Assembly: GCF_025403485.1 (NCBI RefSeq) | Contig: NZ_CP099966.1 | Location: forward strand, 2,976,001-3,040,000 | DNA length: 64,000 bases | Direction: 5' to 3' | Source: Chryseobacterium paludis | Lineage (GTDB): Bacteria; Bacteroidota; Bacteroidia; Flavobacteriales; Weeksellaceae | Shown: piece by piece, positions 36,815 through 45,314 of the stretch | Numbering within the stretch: the first letter of the stretch is position 1 | How the letters are laid out: every line of letters starts with the position of its first letter | Notes under the pieces: generated by a model | What the model was told of the DNA's origin: nothing | What the model saw: only the letters and a program-made list of their open reading frames with translations | The model's database searches: none | Position numbers and translations under genes: made by a program

Positions 36815-38224
36815 TTATTTAAATGTTGTCATGATTTCATTCATTAGATCAAATACCAGCTTCACATCTTTTTCATTAGTTTTCCAATTAACAAATGCTG
36901 CTCTTATTCCTTTGTGCTGATTATAGAAAGTGGGAGTCATAAATACCTTTCCGGTATTATTAAGTCTTTCAAGAAATTCATTAACCTTATCCTGATCTGC
37001 ACTATCTTTCAAACTAAAACAAACCGTATTGAGTCTTACCGGAGCTAAAAGCTTAAAGTCAGTGCTGTTCTCAATTAGATTACCGAATTGTCGGGACAAA
37101 GACACATTGCTTTCAACAATTTCCTGATATCCATTTTTGCCATAAGCCATTATTGAAAACCATGCTGGTAAAGCTTTTAATCTTCTTGAATTCTCAGGTA
37201 AGAAATTTAAATAGCTGAAATTCTCCAGAGGATCACCCAGATAAGGGGCATTAGAATTCTGAAAAGTTTCAACCTGCAGTATTTTGTGTTGTTCTTTTAC
37301 GAAAAAAACAGCACTTTCATAAGGAACATTCAACCATTTATGACAGTCTATTGTAATACTGTCTGCGGCCTCCCAGCCTTCCACGAGATGTTTAGTTTCA
37401 TCGGAACAAGCTGCAAATCCTCCAAAAGCAGCATCTATATGCCACCAGAAGTTATACTTATTTTTAAGCTCTTTGATCGCTTTAAAATCATCAAAATCCA
37501 CTGTATTTACAGTTCCACCGCTTGAAATCAGGATAAAAGGTTCACCATGTAATTCTATAATCTTACTTTCCAGATCATCCATACACATCGCTTCCCGGTT
37601 CCCTTCCATTGTTTTAATTTTTACAACATTTCCACTTCCGATTCCCAAGAGAGATAACGATTTCAAACTTGAAGAATGTGGTGTGGCGGTAAGTATCTTG
37701 AAAGGTACCGAAATACCGTCTTTTGCAATATCCCTTCCATTTTCTTTCCCAATCCATTGTCTTGCTACTGCCAAACAGGTAAAATTGGACATCGTTGCGC
37801 CGGTTACGAAACCTCCTAAAAAGCTTTCCGGAAGCCCTAAGAGATCAAGTATCAATTTGATCGTCTCCATTTCTATGACCGCAGAAACATCCCCCTGCCC
37901 TTTCGTCGATTGGGTATTCTGATCATATACAGAAGCTAGCCAGTCTCCGGCAATAGAGGCAGGAGTAGCTCCCCCTGTAACAAATCCCCAATATCTGGGA
38001 CCTGATGATCCAACAATAACAGGTTCAAATCTTTCATTAAAAATTTCCAATACTTTTTCTGTTCCATATCCTGATTCAGGTACTGATTCTTCTTGAGATG
38101 AAATTTTATGATCAACAGATGTCTTTCTGTCGGATAAAGTTTTTAAATAAGATACTCCTTGTGTTTTTATTGTTTCTAATAAGTGATCAATTTCTGACCA
38201 ATCATCTTCCAGGAATGTTTTCAT
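36815..38224 (-). CDS. PLP-dependent group II amino acid decarboxylase family protein
   Basis: The 469-residue protein belongs to the fold-type I group II decarboxylases, which include aromatic-amino-acid and glutamate decarboxylases. WHIDAAFGGF (Asp264) binds the pyridine nitrogen and SITIDCHKW has the Schiff-base lysine (Lys296). Upstream, VTGGATPASIAGDWLAS and VTGATMSNFTCLAVAR form the substrate and phosphate-binding parts. The domain is complete and no signal peptide is present. An aromatic-type substrate is more likely than glutamate from overall likeness to bacterial tryptophan/tyrosine decarboxylase relatives, but I cannot read specificity. A -7 box lies upstream on the minus strand. 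Confidence 0.88.
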   Translation of the reverse strand: MKTFLEDDWSEIDHLLETIKTQGVSYLKTLSDRKTSVDHKISSQEESVPESGYGTEKVLEIFNERFEPVIVGSSGPRYWGFVTGGATPASIAGDWLASVYDQNTQSTKGQGDVSAVIEMETIKLILDLLGLPESFLGGFVTGATMSNFTCLAVARQWIGKENGRDIAKDGISVPFKILTATPHSSSLKSLSLLGIGSGNVVKIKTMEGNREAMCMDDLESKIIELHGEPFILISSGGTVNTVDFDDFKAIKELKNKYNFWWHIDAAFGGFAACSDETKHLVEGWEAADSITIDCHKWLNVPYESAVFFVKEQHKILQVETFQNSNAPYLGDPLENFSYLNFLPENSRRLKALPAWFSIMAYGKNGYQEIVESNVSLSRQFGNLIENSTDFKLLAPVRLNTVCFSLKDSADQDKVNEFLERLNNTGKVFMTPTFYNQHKGIRAAFVNWKTNEKDVKLVFDLMNEIMTTFK

Positions 38225-38244
38225 ATTTGAATTAATAATCTATT

Positions 38245-38252
38245 CAAAAGTA
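38245..38252 (-). promoter_or_regulatory. -7 promoter box of the decarboxylase gene
   Basis: The minus-strand reading TACTTTTG matches TAnnTTTG, 21 bases upstream of the start at 38224. Confidence 0.5.
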
Positions 38253-38430
38253 TTAATTTCCGTAACAATTTTGCTTACATAATTTGTGGGTTATCAAAAT
38301 TTCCAGAAGAAACTATTAGTCAATATTTTACCTGTTAAAAAGTAAACTTAGAATTCCCGGCTCATTATTTTTAGTCCTAAAATGCCCTGTTTGCATCCTT
38401 TTTGATGATATAGCATTAAATTAAAAACAA

Positions 38431-39579
38431 ATGCTGAAAATTTCCCATTTATTGTTCCCCTTATTAGTCACCCTCTCTTTAACTGCCTGCAAAAATGCAC
38501 CTGAGTATACTACAAAAACAGTTGATAGAAATGCAATTATAGATTCCACGATAACATCCTTCAAGAAAAAACTATTAGAGAAGCAGATCGATTCTGTTTT
38601 CACAAAATATGATTTTAATGGAAGTATCGCCATTTTTAAAGATTCAACAGAGCTATATCGAAAAGAAAATGGGTTTTCCAATTTCGAAAATAAAGCAAAA
38701 ATAAATGACAGTACAATTTTTGCAATTGGTTCTGTAAGTAAGCAATTTACATCTGTTCTTGTTTTACTTCAAATGGAACATGGAAAGCTCAATATTGAGG
38801 ATAAAGTTTCAAAATATCTAAAAGAATTTCAGACTAAAGAATATGAAAACATAAGTATCCATCAACTTTTAAATCATACTTCCGGCTTAAATACTTTAGG
38901 CGGAAAACTATTGTTTAAAAGTGGTTCAGATTTTTTCTACTCGAATGATGGCTTTAATACTTTAGGGAAGGTCATTGAAAAGGTTTCAGGAAAATCTTAT
39001 GATGAAAATGTTCAGGAGCTACTTTCAAAAGTGGGAATGAAAAATTCTTCAACAGGAAATACATTCAAAGGCAAAAATTTCGCAAGTGCTTACCTTGGAA
39101 ATAAGAAGAATGCCGAAAAGATACCCAATATGCCGAAAAGATTAAGTGGAAAAGAAATTGGGATTCCTGCGGGAGGTATTTTATCTACTACTGACGATTT
39201 ACATCGCTGGAACAATGCATTATACGGTGGAAAGATCTTAAACCCGGAAACTCTTAAAAAGTTCATCTTAAAAAGTTCGGAAAGGCACCATGCTATTTTA
39301 GGAAAGATGGGTTATGGATATGGAATCATGCTGAATATAGGAAAACCAACCACTTATTTTCATAGTGGATATATTAAAGGTTCTCCTTCTTTAAACATCT
39401 ATTATCCTGACTCTAAAACTTCGGTCATTATCCTATCTAATATTGCCGATGAAGCAAAAGGTAAAGGCTATATTTTCAGACCTCATCTTGAGGTAAAGAA
39501 AATTACAGATGCCATTGAAAATACAGTTACTGATCTGAGAAAGCAAATGATCAAACCCGATAAGCAAAATGAACTCTGA
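38431..39579 (+). CDS. Serine hydrolase of the beta-lactamase/PBP-like family, lipoprotein
   Basis: The 382-residue product begins with a lipoprotein signal (lipobox L-T-A-C, Cys20). It has the class C beta-lactamase-like catalytic set: S-V-S-K at 101-104, Y-S-N at 170-172, and the HSG box in TTYFHSGYIKG near the C-terminus. Such serine hydrolases include DD-peptidases, esterases and peptidases, and the true substrate cannot be told. ISIHQLLNHTSGL is the common conserved block of the family. Its stop overlaps the next start as TGATG, so the two proteins are translationally coupled. No nearby gene suggests a true resistance beta-lactamase. Confidence 0.88.
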   Translation: MLKISHLLFPLLVTLSLTACKNAPEYTTKTVDRNAIIDSTITSFKKKLLEKQIDSVFTKYDFNGSIAIFKDSTELYRKENGFSNFENKAKINDSTIFAIGSVSKQFTSVLVLLQMEHGKLNIEDKVSKYLKEFQTKEYENISIHQLLNHTSGLNTLGGKLLFKSGSDFFYSNDGFNTLGKVIEKVSGKSYDENVQELLSKVGMKNSSTGNTFKGKNFASAYLGNKKNAEKIPNMPKRLSGKEIGIPAGGILSTTDDLHRWNNALYGGKILNPETLKKFILKSSERHHAILGKMGYGYGIMLNIGKPTTYFHSGYIKGSPSLNIYYPDSKTSVIILSNIADEAKGKGYIFRPHLEVKKITDAIENTVTDLRKQMIKPDKQNEL

Positions 39580-40100
39580 TGAAAAAGTTGTACTTTATAG
39601 CTATTTATCCACCACAGCAGATTATTGATGAGGTGAAAGTCTTTAAACAAGATTTAGCCAACAATTACAATAATCCAAAAGCGATTAAAAATGACGCTCA
39701 CATTACTCTTTTTCCACCTTTTTCAAGAGAACTTAAACTGGAAAATGATATCATTGCTGCATTTGAAAGAATTGATACAAATTTAGCTCCGTTTGAAATT
39801 AAGCTGAATGGATTTGGAAGTTTCCCCAACCCTAAAAACCCGGTGCTCTTTGTTCAACCTGAGCAAAACGCAAATTTGACCGATTTGTATCACAGGGTAA
39901 AACGGCAATTTAATTTTGGCAAATACTCTTTTACTCCCCATATGACCATTGGTTACAGGGATTTAAGCTATGAAAATTACTTAAAAGCGTGGGAAGTCTA
40001 TAAAGACAAACCTTACAAAACTAAATTCATAGTTGATAAAATTCTAGTACTTCGTTATGATGGAAAATGGGTTCCAATAGCAGAAAAAAAACTCATATAA
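39579..40100 (+). CDS. 2'-5' RNA ligase family (2H phosphoesterase) protein
   Basis: This 173-residue cytoplasmic protein has two H-x-T motifs, HIT at 41-43 (DAHITLFPPF) and HMT at 121-123 (TPHMTIGYRD). They form the active site of 2H phosphoesterases, which act on 2',3'-cyclic phosphates or 2'-5' linkages in RNA. Length is normal. The ATG overlaps the stop of the serine hydrolase gene by one base, so expression is probably coupled, although no shared pathway is known to me. A strong terminator follows at once. Confidence 0.88.
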   Translation: MKKLYFIAIYPPQQIIDEVKVFKQDLANNYNNPKAIKNDAHITLFPPFSRELKLENDIIAAFERIDTNLAPFEIKLNGFGSFPNPKNPVLFVQPEQNANLTDLYHRVKRQFNFGKYSFTPHMTIGYRDLSYENYLKAWEVYKDKPYKTKFIVDKILVLRYDGKWVPIAEKKLI

Positions 40101-40127
40101 AAAAATCGGCCCTACAGCCGATTTTTT
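40101..40127 (+). terminator. Terminator after the 2H phosphoesterase gene
   Basis: AAAAATCGGC / GCCGATTTTT around a short CCTACA loop, with T residues after it, starts directly after the stop codon. The near-symmetric A and T runs could also serve the convergent M64 gene. Confidence 0.85.
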
Positions 40128-40148
40128 AAATAGATACAAATATGTAGA

Positions 40149-41513
40149 TTATTCTTTTATGATTTTCTGAGAAATAACCAAGCCGCCCTCATCTGTTACA
40201 CTTAAGGTATAAGTTCCTGTTGGAATCGCAGTGATATTAACACGAATCGTTGATGCATTGTTCATCTCAAATTTTACAGGGATCAGCCTACCCGATCCAT
40301 CATACAATACCACTTTAGCATTTTTTGAAAAATCCTGTTTACCTTTAATATAAAATTCATTCTCAGCCGGATTAGGATATATTCCGAATCTTCTTTCTTC
40401 TGCATTAACGTCGGAAATTTTCAATGTTGATGTTTTATTCAATTTCCAGGTCACTGTAGCAAAATGAACAGCACTATGACCTGTAACTTTTATTAAAGAC
40501 GTGTTATCAGTTACTGAAAAAATCAGGGTGTTAAGACCCGTAACTAGCTGTGATGGAGAAACTGTTAATGAGTTACTCGTTGAAGAAAGAGCAGTTCCAT
40601 TCAGTTTCCATGAATTTACTAATGTATTTGGTATTGGTAAAACTTCATTCACAGTAAAGGTCACTGCTGCATTACCATTTAAATTGCTGCTATTTGCCGG
40701 CGTATAAGAATCTATCGGAGAAACCAGCGAGTGTATTCTTTCAATAATAGCTTCTTTACATACCGAACAGAATTGTCTGTCAAGATATCTCATCTCGCAA
40801 TTCTGATGTGGACGATACCATGAAGGGCTTTCCGTATAAGGATACACTCCTACACTATTCAACCCTAACCAGTTTTTCCATTTGATGGTAGCGGTATTGG
40901 AGTTTTGAGTTTTATTAGGAGATTCTCCAGATCCTGAAAACCAATACTCATCAGCCAGTTTTCCAAAAGAATGCCCAAGCTCATGGACCACAATTTCATT
41001 GGCAGCACTGTTTAATGAAGCGAATGCATATGTTCCGCCACAACCCCCATATTCTGTAGAATTTCCAAGAACGTACGTAATATCATAATCCGGTACGTTA
41101 GCCGCTAAAACCTGCGCTACCGTGTTGGTCGAATTACTGTAAATACATCGGTGAACACCGAAATCAAAGGAAGATCCCAAATAGTTGGTAGGGTTAGATA
41201 CGGGAATTACAGGCTCTGTAACATCTGTTGCTGTTCCAGGATGTTTCACTCCACTTTGTGTAGAAACAACTTTCACTGCATAAGCATTAAAATAATTCTT
41301 ATATTCTGTGTAAGGACTCTTTGTAAAAAGATAATTGACCGTAGATTGTGCGGACGACACAAAATTAGTTTGCTGTGCAGAGGTAAAACCATCACCTAAA
41401 ACCGCAATATTAATACGATTGGCATTAGATCCGTTATTAAGAAGCGATACAGTCTGAAATGTCTGTGAAAAACAGAACGTACTGACAAGTAATAGAAATA
41501 AAGTTTTTTTCAT
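40149..41513 (-). CDS. M64 family zinc metallopeptidase with T9SS type A sorting domain
   Basis: This 454-residue secreted protease has a signal peptide (MKKTLFLLLVSTFCFSQ). The M64 catalytic domain is marked by NRINIAVLGDGFTSAQ, the YGGCGGTYAFASL loop, and the zinc site VVHELGHSFGKLADEY (HELGH 177-181). Members of this family include the IgA1/2 protease of Clostridium ramosum, but Bacteroidetes members are not all IgA-specific. A beta domain follows, and the last 85 residues (FGIYPNPAENEFYIKG, TYTLSV, IIKE) form a type A sorting domain. The protein is therefore probably exported by the type IX system. The upstream partner gene ends two bases before its start. Confidence 0.9.
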   Translation of the reverse strand: MKKTLFLLLVSTFCFSQTFQTVSLLNNGSNANRINIAVLGDGFTSAQQTNFVSSAQSTVNYLFTKSPYTEYKNYFNAYAVKVVSTQSGVKHPGTATDVTEPVIPVSNPTNYLGSSFDFGVHRCIYSNSTNTVAQVLAANVPDYDITYVLGNSTEYGGCGGTYAFASLNSAANEIVVHELGHSFGKLADEYWFSGSGESPNKTQNSNTATIKWKNWLGLNSVGVYPYTESPSWYRPHQNCEMRYLDRQFCSVCKEAIIERIHSLVSPIDSYTPANSSNLNGNAAVTFTVNEVLPIPNTLVNSWKLNGTALSSTSNSLTVSPSQLVTGLNTLIFSVTDNTSLIKVTGHSAVHFATVTWKLNKTSTLKISDVNAEERRFGIYPNPAENEFYIKGKQDFSKNAKVVLYDGSGRLIPVKFEMNNASTIRVNITAIPTGTYTLSVTDEGGLVISQKIIKE

Positions 41514-41515
41514 GG

Positions 41516-42007
41516 CTATAGTTTTTGGTTAAATAATAATTGGTTACCGGCATTGGTGATCTTCTCTACTTTTACCACCTGGATTTCCGCAGAGTGAGAA
41601 TAGCGAATACTAAATTCAGCAGCTTCTGTAGAAACTTTATGTCTGCTGATCCCTTCCTTTTCAAAACTTTCCATGTTTTGGTTCAATGGATCTTCTACAA
41701 TTTGTTTCACAAATTCTTTTCCATTGGCATCAGTCAGAGAAATAATAAAATCCCCTATCCCCGCTGAATTTCTATCAAAAGAAGGGGTTGATTTAAGTTT
41801 TCCATCTGCTAATTTCTTTGATTCCAAAGTAATTTTTTCTGGTCCGGATTTCGTTTTTTCAACTTTAAAAAACAGATAGCCAATCTGGTTTTTGTCCCGC
41901 GAAAAATTTTCGTCTTTAAGCGATCCTCCAATATTTAAATCATTCATTTGCAGAAAACTACAAAAAATAAAAGTTGGAAGGATAAAAAAGTTTAGTAAGT
42001 TTTTCAT
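41516..42007 (-). CDS. Small exported protein paired with the M64 peptidase
   Basis: From the ATG at 42007 the product is 163 residues with an N-terminal hydrophobic export signal (MKNLLNFFILPTFIFCSFLQ). The remainder is beta-rich, with GYLFFKVEKTKSGPEKITLE, KSTPSFDRNSAGIGDFIIS and EFSIRYSHSAEIQVVKVEKI. Many Bacteroidetes M64 peptidases have an N-terminal beta domain before the catalytic part, and this gene could be that domain encoded separately. That is a hypothesis from gene order, because its stop lies just before the M64 start. A chaperone or propeptide role would fit. No catalytic residues were recognised. Confidence 0.6.
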   Translation of the reverse strand: MKNLLNFFILPTFIFCSFLQMNDLNIGGSLKDENFSRDKNQIGYLFFKVEKTKSGPEKITLESKKLADGKLKSTPSFDRNSAGIGDFIISLTDANGKEFVKQIVEDPLNQNMESFEKEGISRHKVSTEAAEFSIRYSHSAEIQVVKVEKITNAGNQLLFNQKL

Positions 42008-42097
42008 AATCAATTTTTGATGAAGTTAAGAATATTTCACCAATTTAAGATTTGATTTTATTATTTTTTTTAATGACTATAAAAATTCAGAAAGTCC

Positions 42098-42105
42098 TAT
42101 CTTTG
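42098..42105 (+). promoter_or_regulatory. -7 promoter box of ruvC
   Basis: TATCTTTG matches TAnnTTTG but ends only 5 bases before the ATG at 42111. Either the mRNA is essentially leaderless or the true start is further inside. Confidence 0.45.
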
Positions 42106-42110
42106 ACCCA

Positions 42111-42665
42111 ATGATTGCAGAAAAGATAATTTTAGGAATTGACCCGGGCACTGCCATAATGGGTTTTGGGATTATTTCCGTTAAAAAAGGTCAGATGGAA
42201 ATGATTTCCATCCATGAGCTTATTCTCAAAAAATATCCTAACCACGAAACGAAACTGAAATATATCTTTGATAAGACTTTGGCATTAATCGATGAGTATC
42301 ATCCGGATGAAGTAGCGCTTGAAGCACCATTCTTTGGTAAGAACGTTCAGAGTATGCTAAAGCTGGGGCGTGCACAGGGCGTAGCTATGGCAGCAAGCCT
42401 GCATAGAAATATTCCTATTACGGAGTATTCTCCGAAAAAAATAAAAATGGCGATCACAGGAAATGGAAATGCCAGTAAAGAACAGGTTGCGGGAATGCTT
42501 CAAAATCTTTTAAAGCTAAAAGAATTCCCCACGAAATATCTTGATGCATCAGATGGTCTAGCCGTAGCTGTTTGTCATCATTTTAATTCCGGAACAATTG
42601 CAAATACCAAGTCATTTTCCGGTTGGGAAAGTTTTTTAAAGCAAAATCCGGATCGGTTAAAATAG
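42111..42665 (+). CDS. ruvC: Holliday junction resolvase RuvC
   Basis: RuvC cuts Holliday junctions at the end of homologous recombination, working with RuvAB. The 184-residue protein has the four acidic catalytic positions of the RNase H-like fold: Asp11 in GIDPGTAIMGFG, Glu71 in EVALEAPFFG, and the two Asp in LDASDGLAVAVCHH. KLGRAQGVAMAASL and the conserved VTGNGNASKEQV-like segment (here AITGNGNASKEQV) are also present. It is not next to ruvA or ruvB. The C-terminus (SGWESFLKQNPDRLK) is longer than some homologs. Confidence 0.95.
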   Translation: MIAEKIILGIDPGTAIMGFGIISVKKGQMEMISIHELILKKYPNHETKLKYIFDKTLALIDEYHPDEVALEAPFFGKNVQSMLKLGRAQGVAMAASLHRNIPITEYSPKKIKMAITGNGNASKEQVAGMLQNLLKLKEFPTKYLDASDGLAVAVCHHFNSGTIANTKSFSGWESFLKQNPDRLK

Positions 42666-42673
42666 CCTACAAA

Positions 42674-43120
42674 TTATTGCCTTTCATAAGTATCTTCTAT
42701 ATCGGTAACTTTTCCATATATAATATCACTATAGAGAATTGAAAATTTGTTTTTTGAAATAATCTTAAACTGTTTGCTTTCTTTCAGATCTGCATCCATA
42801 TAATTGAAAGAGCTTCCTTTTATGGTCACTAAGTTTCGGGCTGATGAACTTTTTATTTCACAGTTCTTTCCGCTTGCAAAGTTCTTCGTTAAAAATATAT
42901 TCTCTTTTTCTTTTTCAAATAACAGGGTATAAAACTTTGTACATTCGTGGAGTGGATATACTTTATCTGCTTCCCCATCCTTGTAAGTTTCTCCAATAAA
43001 CTTCCATGTTCCCACAAAATAATCTTTTTCATTCTCTGCATCTATAGCTTTTACCGTTTGAGACTGCGATTGGCAGTTTAATATAAAACTACAGCATAGT
43101 AAAAAAAATAATCTCTTCAT
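42674..43120 (-). CDS. Small lipoprotein of unknown function
   Basis: The start is placed at 43120 because the 148-residue product then begins with a proper lipoprotein signal (MKRLFFLLCCSFILNC, lipobox I-L-N-C); an in-frame upstream start at 43141 would add residues before it. After the lipidated cysteine there is a lipocalin-like opening, DYFVGTWKFIGETYKDGEAD, followed by short beta strands. The W-K-F-x-G pattern is seen in small lipocalin-like lipoproteins of this group, but no family can be assigned. It converges with ruvC, 8 bases from its stop. Confidence 0.6.
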   Translation of the reverse strand: MKRLFFLLCCSFILNCQSQSQTVKAIDAENEKDYFVGTWKFIGETYKDGEADKVYPLHECTKFYTLLFEKEKENIFLTKNFASGKNCEIKSSSARNLVTIKGSSFNYMDADLKESKQFKIISKNKFSILYSDIIYGKVTDIEDTYERQ

Positions 43121-43141
43121 TGTTTCAACATTTTTTAGCAT

Positions 43142-43170
43142 AAAAAAAGCCCTTTTTTAAAGGGCTTTCT
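43142..43170 (-). terminator. Terminator of the M43 metalloprotease gene
   Basis: AAAGCCCTTT / AAAGGGCTTT around a short T-rich loop lies just downstream of the stop at 43177 on the minus strand, with a U-rich run after it. Confidence 0.85.
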
Positions 43171-43176
43171 ACTCTA

Positions 43177-45087
43177 TTAGTTATTTGTAAATTTCTTTGA
43201 TTCTTTTTTATCAGAGTAATTAATAATGTATACTCCTTTTGGCAACGTTTGGTTGATTTGAACTTCATTTGTTTTAGAAGTACCTTTCTGTAATACTTTA
43301 CCGCTCATGTCATAAATCTGGTAATCTCCAAATGTGGCATTCTTCCCACCTACAAGTTGAAGTTTATTATCAGATTTTGTGTAAACGATCTTAGTATCTG
43401 AACTTTCTTTAACTTCAGATGTTCCTAATGTACTTACAATTCTTACTGCATAGTCTTCCATTTGTCCATATTGTAGCTGAGAACATGGTGTAAGATCAGG
43501 AAGGTTTACTGAATTGAAAGTGGCTGCATCTACTGCAATTCTCATTCTTAAATAAGTATTTTTTATTGCACTGGCAGGAGGTGTAATAGGAGTAATGATC
43601 TCCATTCCCGTCCCTGACAAGTTACCCGACAAATGATTAACAACAAGTTCAGAATCTTCAAAAGATCCGTTGTTATTATAATCTATCCAAACCTTTGTTC
43701 TAAACTTATCAGGTTGATTGTTAAAAGTATATGAATAGGATACGTTTAATTCTGTACTTGTAGTAGCAGAAATATCTGTATAGTATGCAGGTCTAATACA
43801 GTTTGCAGAAGCGAAATCATCGTAAAATGAAGGAGATGCCTCATCAGAATCATATCCATTAGTCACACTGCTTATGGTACCGAACTTCACACGTGTAGCT
43901 CCGATCGCAAAATTATTATTCGTTGGATGTGCAGTACTTGGCGGATTACACTGTGCTGCAACTATAGAAACAGGCGACGGAATTACAACTGATAAGTCCT
44001 TACCTGCTGTTGAATTAAGTAAATCTTTTCTATACTCCATCATTAGTAAAACAGCTCGGTCTCTTTGTCCCTGAGTAAACTTTCGATTGGTATTACTATA
44101 ATTCATAATATTATACTGTACTCCCTGATAATTTTGGGTAGTACAAGGGTTGATCTGAGAGTTCGAAGGTGCCGGAAATTGATAATAAGCAGCTCCCGCT
44201 CTTTCCGTATCACACACCCTATCATCATCTACTGTACAATCACCAGTAGTTACAGGACAATAGTCTGGATCACCACTGTGAATTGTATAATTGGCATCTC
44301 CGAAAGTATGGTATAAACCGAATGCATGTCCTAATTCATGAGTTAATGTTACATTGTTCTGGCTTTTTATGGTAGCAACTTTCATAAAGCTTTCGTACTC
44401 ATATGCATAAGAGTTTGGGAAATTGGCATATCCCATTAATCCTCCACTTTGCTGTTGTTGACCATCAAAACCGATTACAACATAAATATTAAAATAAGAA
44501 TTTTCTGGCCAGTGGTGTGCTAATTCATTTTTAATTTGATAATCATTCACCCCACTTGTACCCATTACCTTTACTCCCCTAGTGTCATAAGAGGGAAGAG
44601 TACTTCCATTATATCTTACAATACCTGTAGTTGGAGTACAGCTTGGAGACCTTTTAGCCAATACTAGTTTAAAGGGAATTACATTTCCTCCATCTGCTCC
44701 GGGACCTTCTGCATAAAAACCATTCCCAAAAGTTGTAGCATACATTTTATTTGCTCTGTCGATCCAATCAATGATCTCCTGATCAGTGACATGTAAATTT
44801 GCATTAGCCGTTGCTTGAGATTCGATAACATGCACAACAACAGGGATTTCATATACCTGACCAGTATAAAGGTTATTCCAGGAAGTTGTAGCTCCTACTT
44901 TATTAAGATAAGCCTGTTTGTTCATAGCAACTAATTTTGCTTCCACAGCCTCTCTATCCTTTTTTAATTCCGGATGTCTTGCATCCATTTTTTTCATGAT
45001 TTGATCAAAACCACAAATATTTTGTATGTTTTGAGAAAATGCATTAACAGAAAACATTAACGCAAAACATAAGATAATTTTCTTCAT
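43177..45087 (-). CDS. M43 family (pappalysin-like) zinc metalloprotease with GEVED and T9SS sorting domains
   Basis: This 636-residue secreted protease has a signal peptide (MKKIILCFALMFSVNAFSQ). The catalytic domain holds the long metzincin zinc site VTLTHELGHAFGLYH (HELGH at 250-254, third His260) and the Met-turn YNIMNYSNTNRKFTQGQ. These place it with cytophagalysin/pappalysin enzymes. A beta-sandwich of GEVED type follows (KVWIDYNNNGSFEDSELV, QYGQMEDYAVRIV). The C-terminal 75 residues with IYDMSGKVLQKG and LPKGVYIINY are a type A sorting domain. Substrate is unknown. It has its own promoter box and terminator. Confidence 0.92.
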   Translation of the reverse strand: MKKIILCFALMFSVNAFSQNIQNICGFDQIMKKMDARHPELKKDREAVEAKLVAMNKQAYLNKVGATTSWNNLYTGQVYEIPVVVHVIESQATANANLHVTDQEIIDWIDRANKMYATTFGNGFYAEGPGADGGNVIPFKLVLAKRSPSCTPTTGIVRYNGSTLPSYDTRGVKVMGTSGVNDYQIKNELAHHWPENSYFNIYVVIGFDGQQQQSGGLMGYANFPNSYAYEYESFMKVATIKSQNNVTLTHELGHAFGLYHTFGDANYTIHSGDPDYCPVTTGDCTVDDDRVCDTERAGAAYYQFPAPSNSQINPCTTQNYQGVQYNIMNYSNTNRKFTQGQRDRAVLLMMEYRKDLLNSTAGKDLSVVIPSPVSIVAAQCNPPSTAHPTNNNFAIGATRVKFGTISSVTNGYDSDEASPSFYDDFASANCIRPAYYTDISATTSTELNVSYSYTFNNQPDKFRTKVWIDYNNNGSFEDSELVVNHLSGNLSGTGMEIITPITPPASAIKNTYLRMRIAVDAATFNSVNLPDLTPCSQLQYGQMEDYAVRIVSTLGTSEVKESSDTKIVYTKSDNKLQLVGGKNATFGDYQIYDMSGKVLQKGTSKTNEVQINQTLPKGVYIINYSDKKESKKFTNN

Positions 45088-45116
45088 ATTAAACTCATTT
45101 TTTAATTTATTCGATG

Positions 45117-45124
45117 CAAAACTA
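45117..45124 (-). promoter_or_regulatory. -7 promoter box of the M43 metalloprotease gene
   Basis: The minus-strand reading TAGTTTTG matches TAnnTTTG, 30 bases upstream of the start. Confidence 0.55.
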
Positions 45125-45291
45125 TTATTTATTTTAAAAAATCAGCAATTTACAATCCATTAACTTTGAGAATTATATTATGTTAATCTAAATAAACAAT
45201 AACTCACTGATAAACATAATTATAACAAAAACAAGCGACCATACTTGGTAAAACATATTACTGTCTTTAACATTGGTATGATTTTTAGTAT

Positions 45292-45299
45292 TACTTTTG
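45292..45299 (+). promoter_or_regulatory. -7 promoter box of the DUF4407 gene
   Basis: TACTTTTG matches TAnnTTTG. The in-frame TTG at 45297 lies within it, so the ATG at 45315 is taken as the start. Confidence 0.55.
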
Positions 45300-45314
45300 T
45301 ATAAATTTTCAATA

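Noticed and set aside
38431..39579. Annotation as a beta-lactamase resistance gene
   Set aside because: The S-x-x-K, Y-S-N and HSG set is shared by many esterases and peptidases, and no regulator or resistance context is present.
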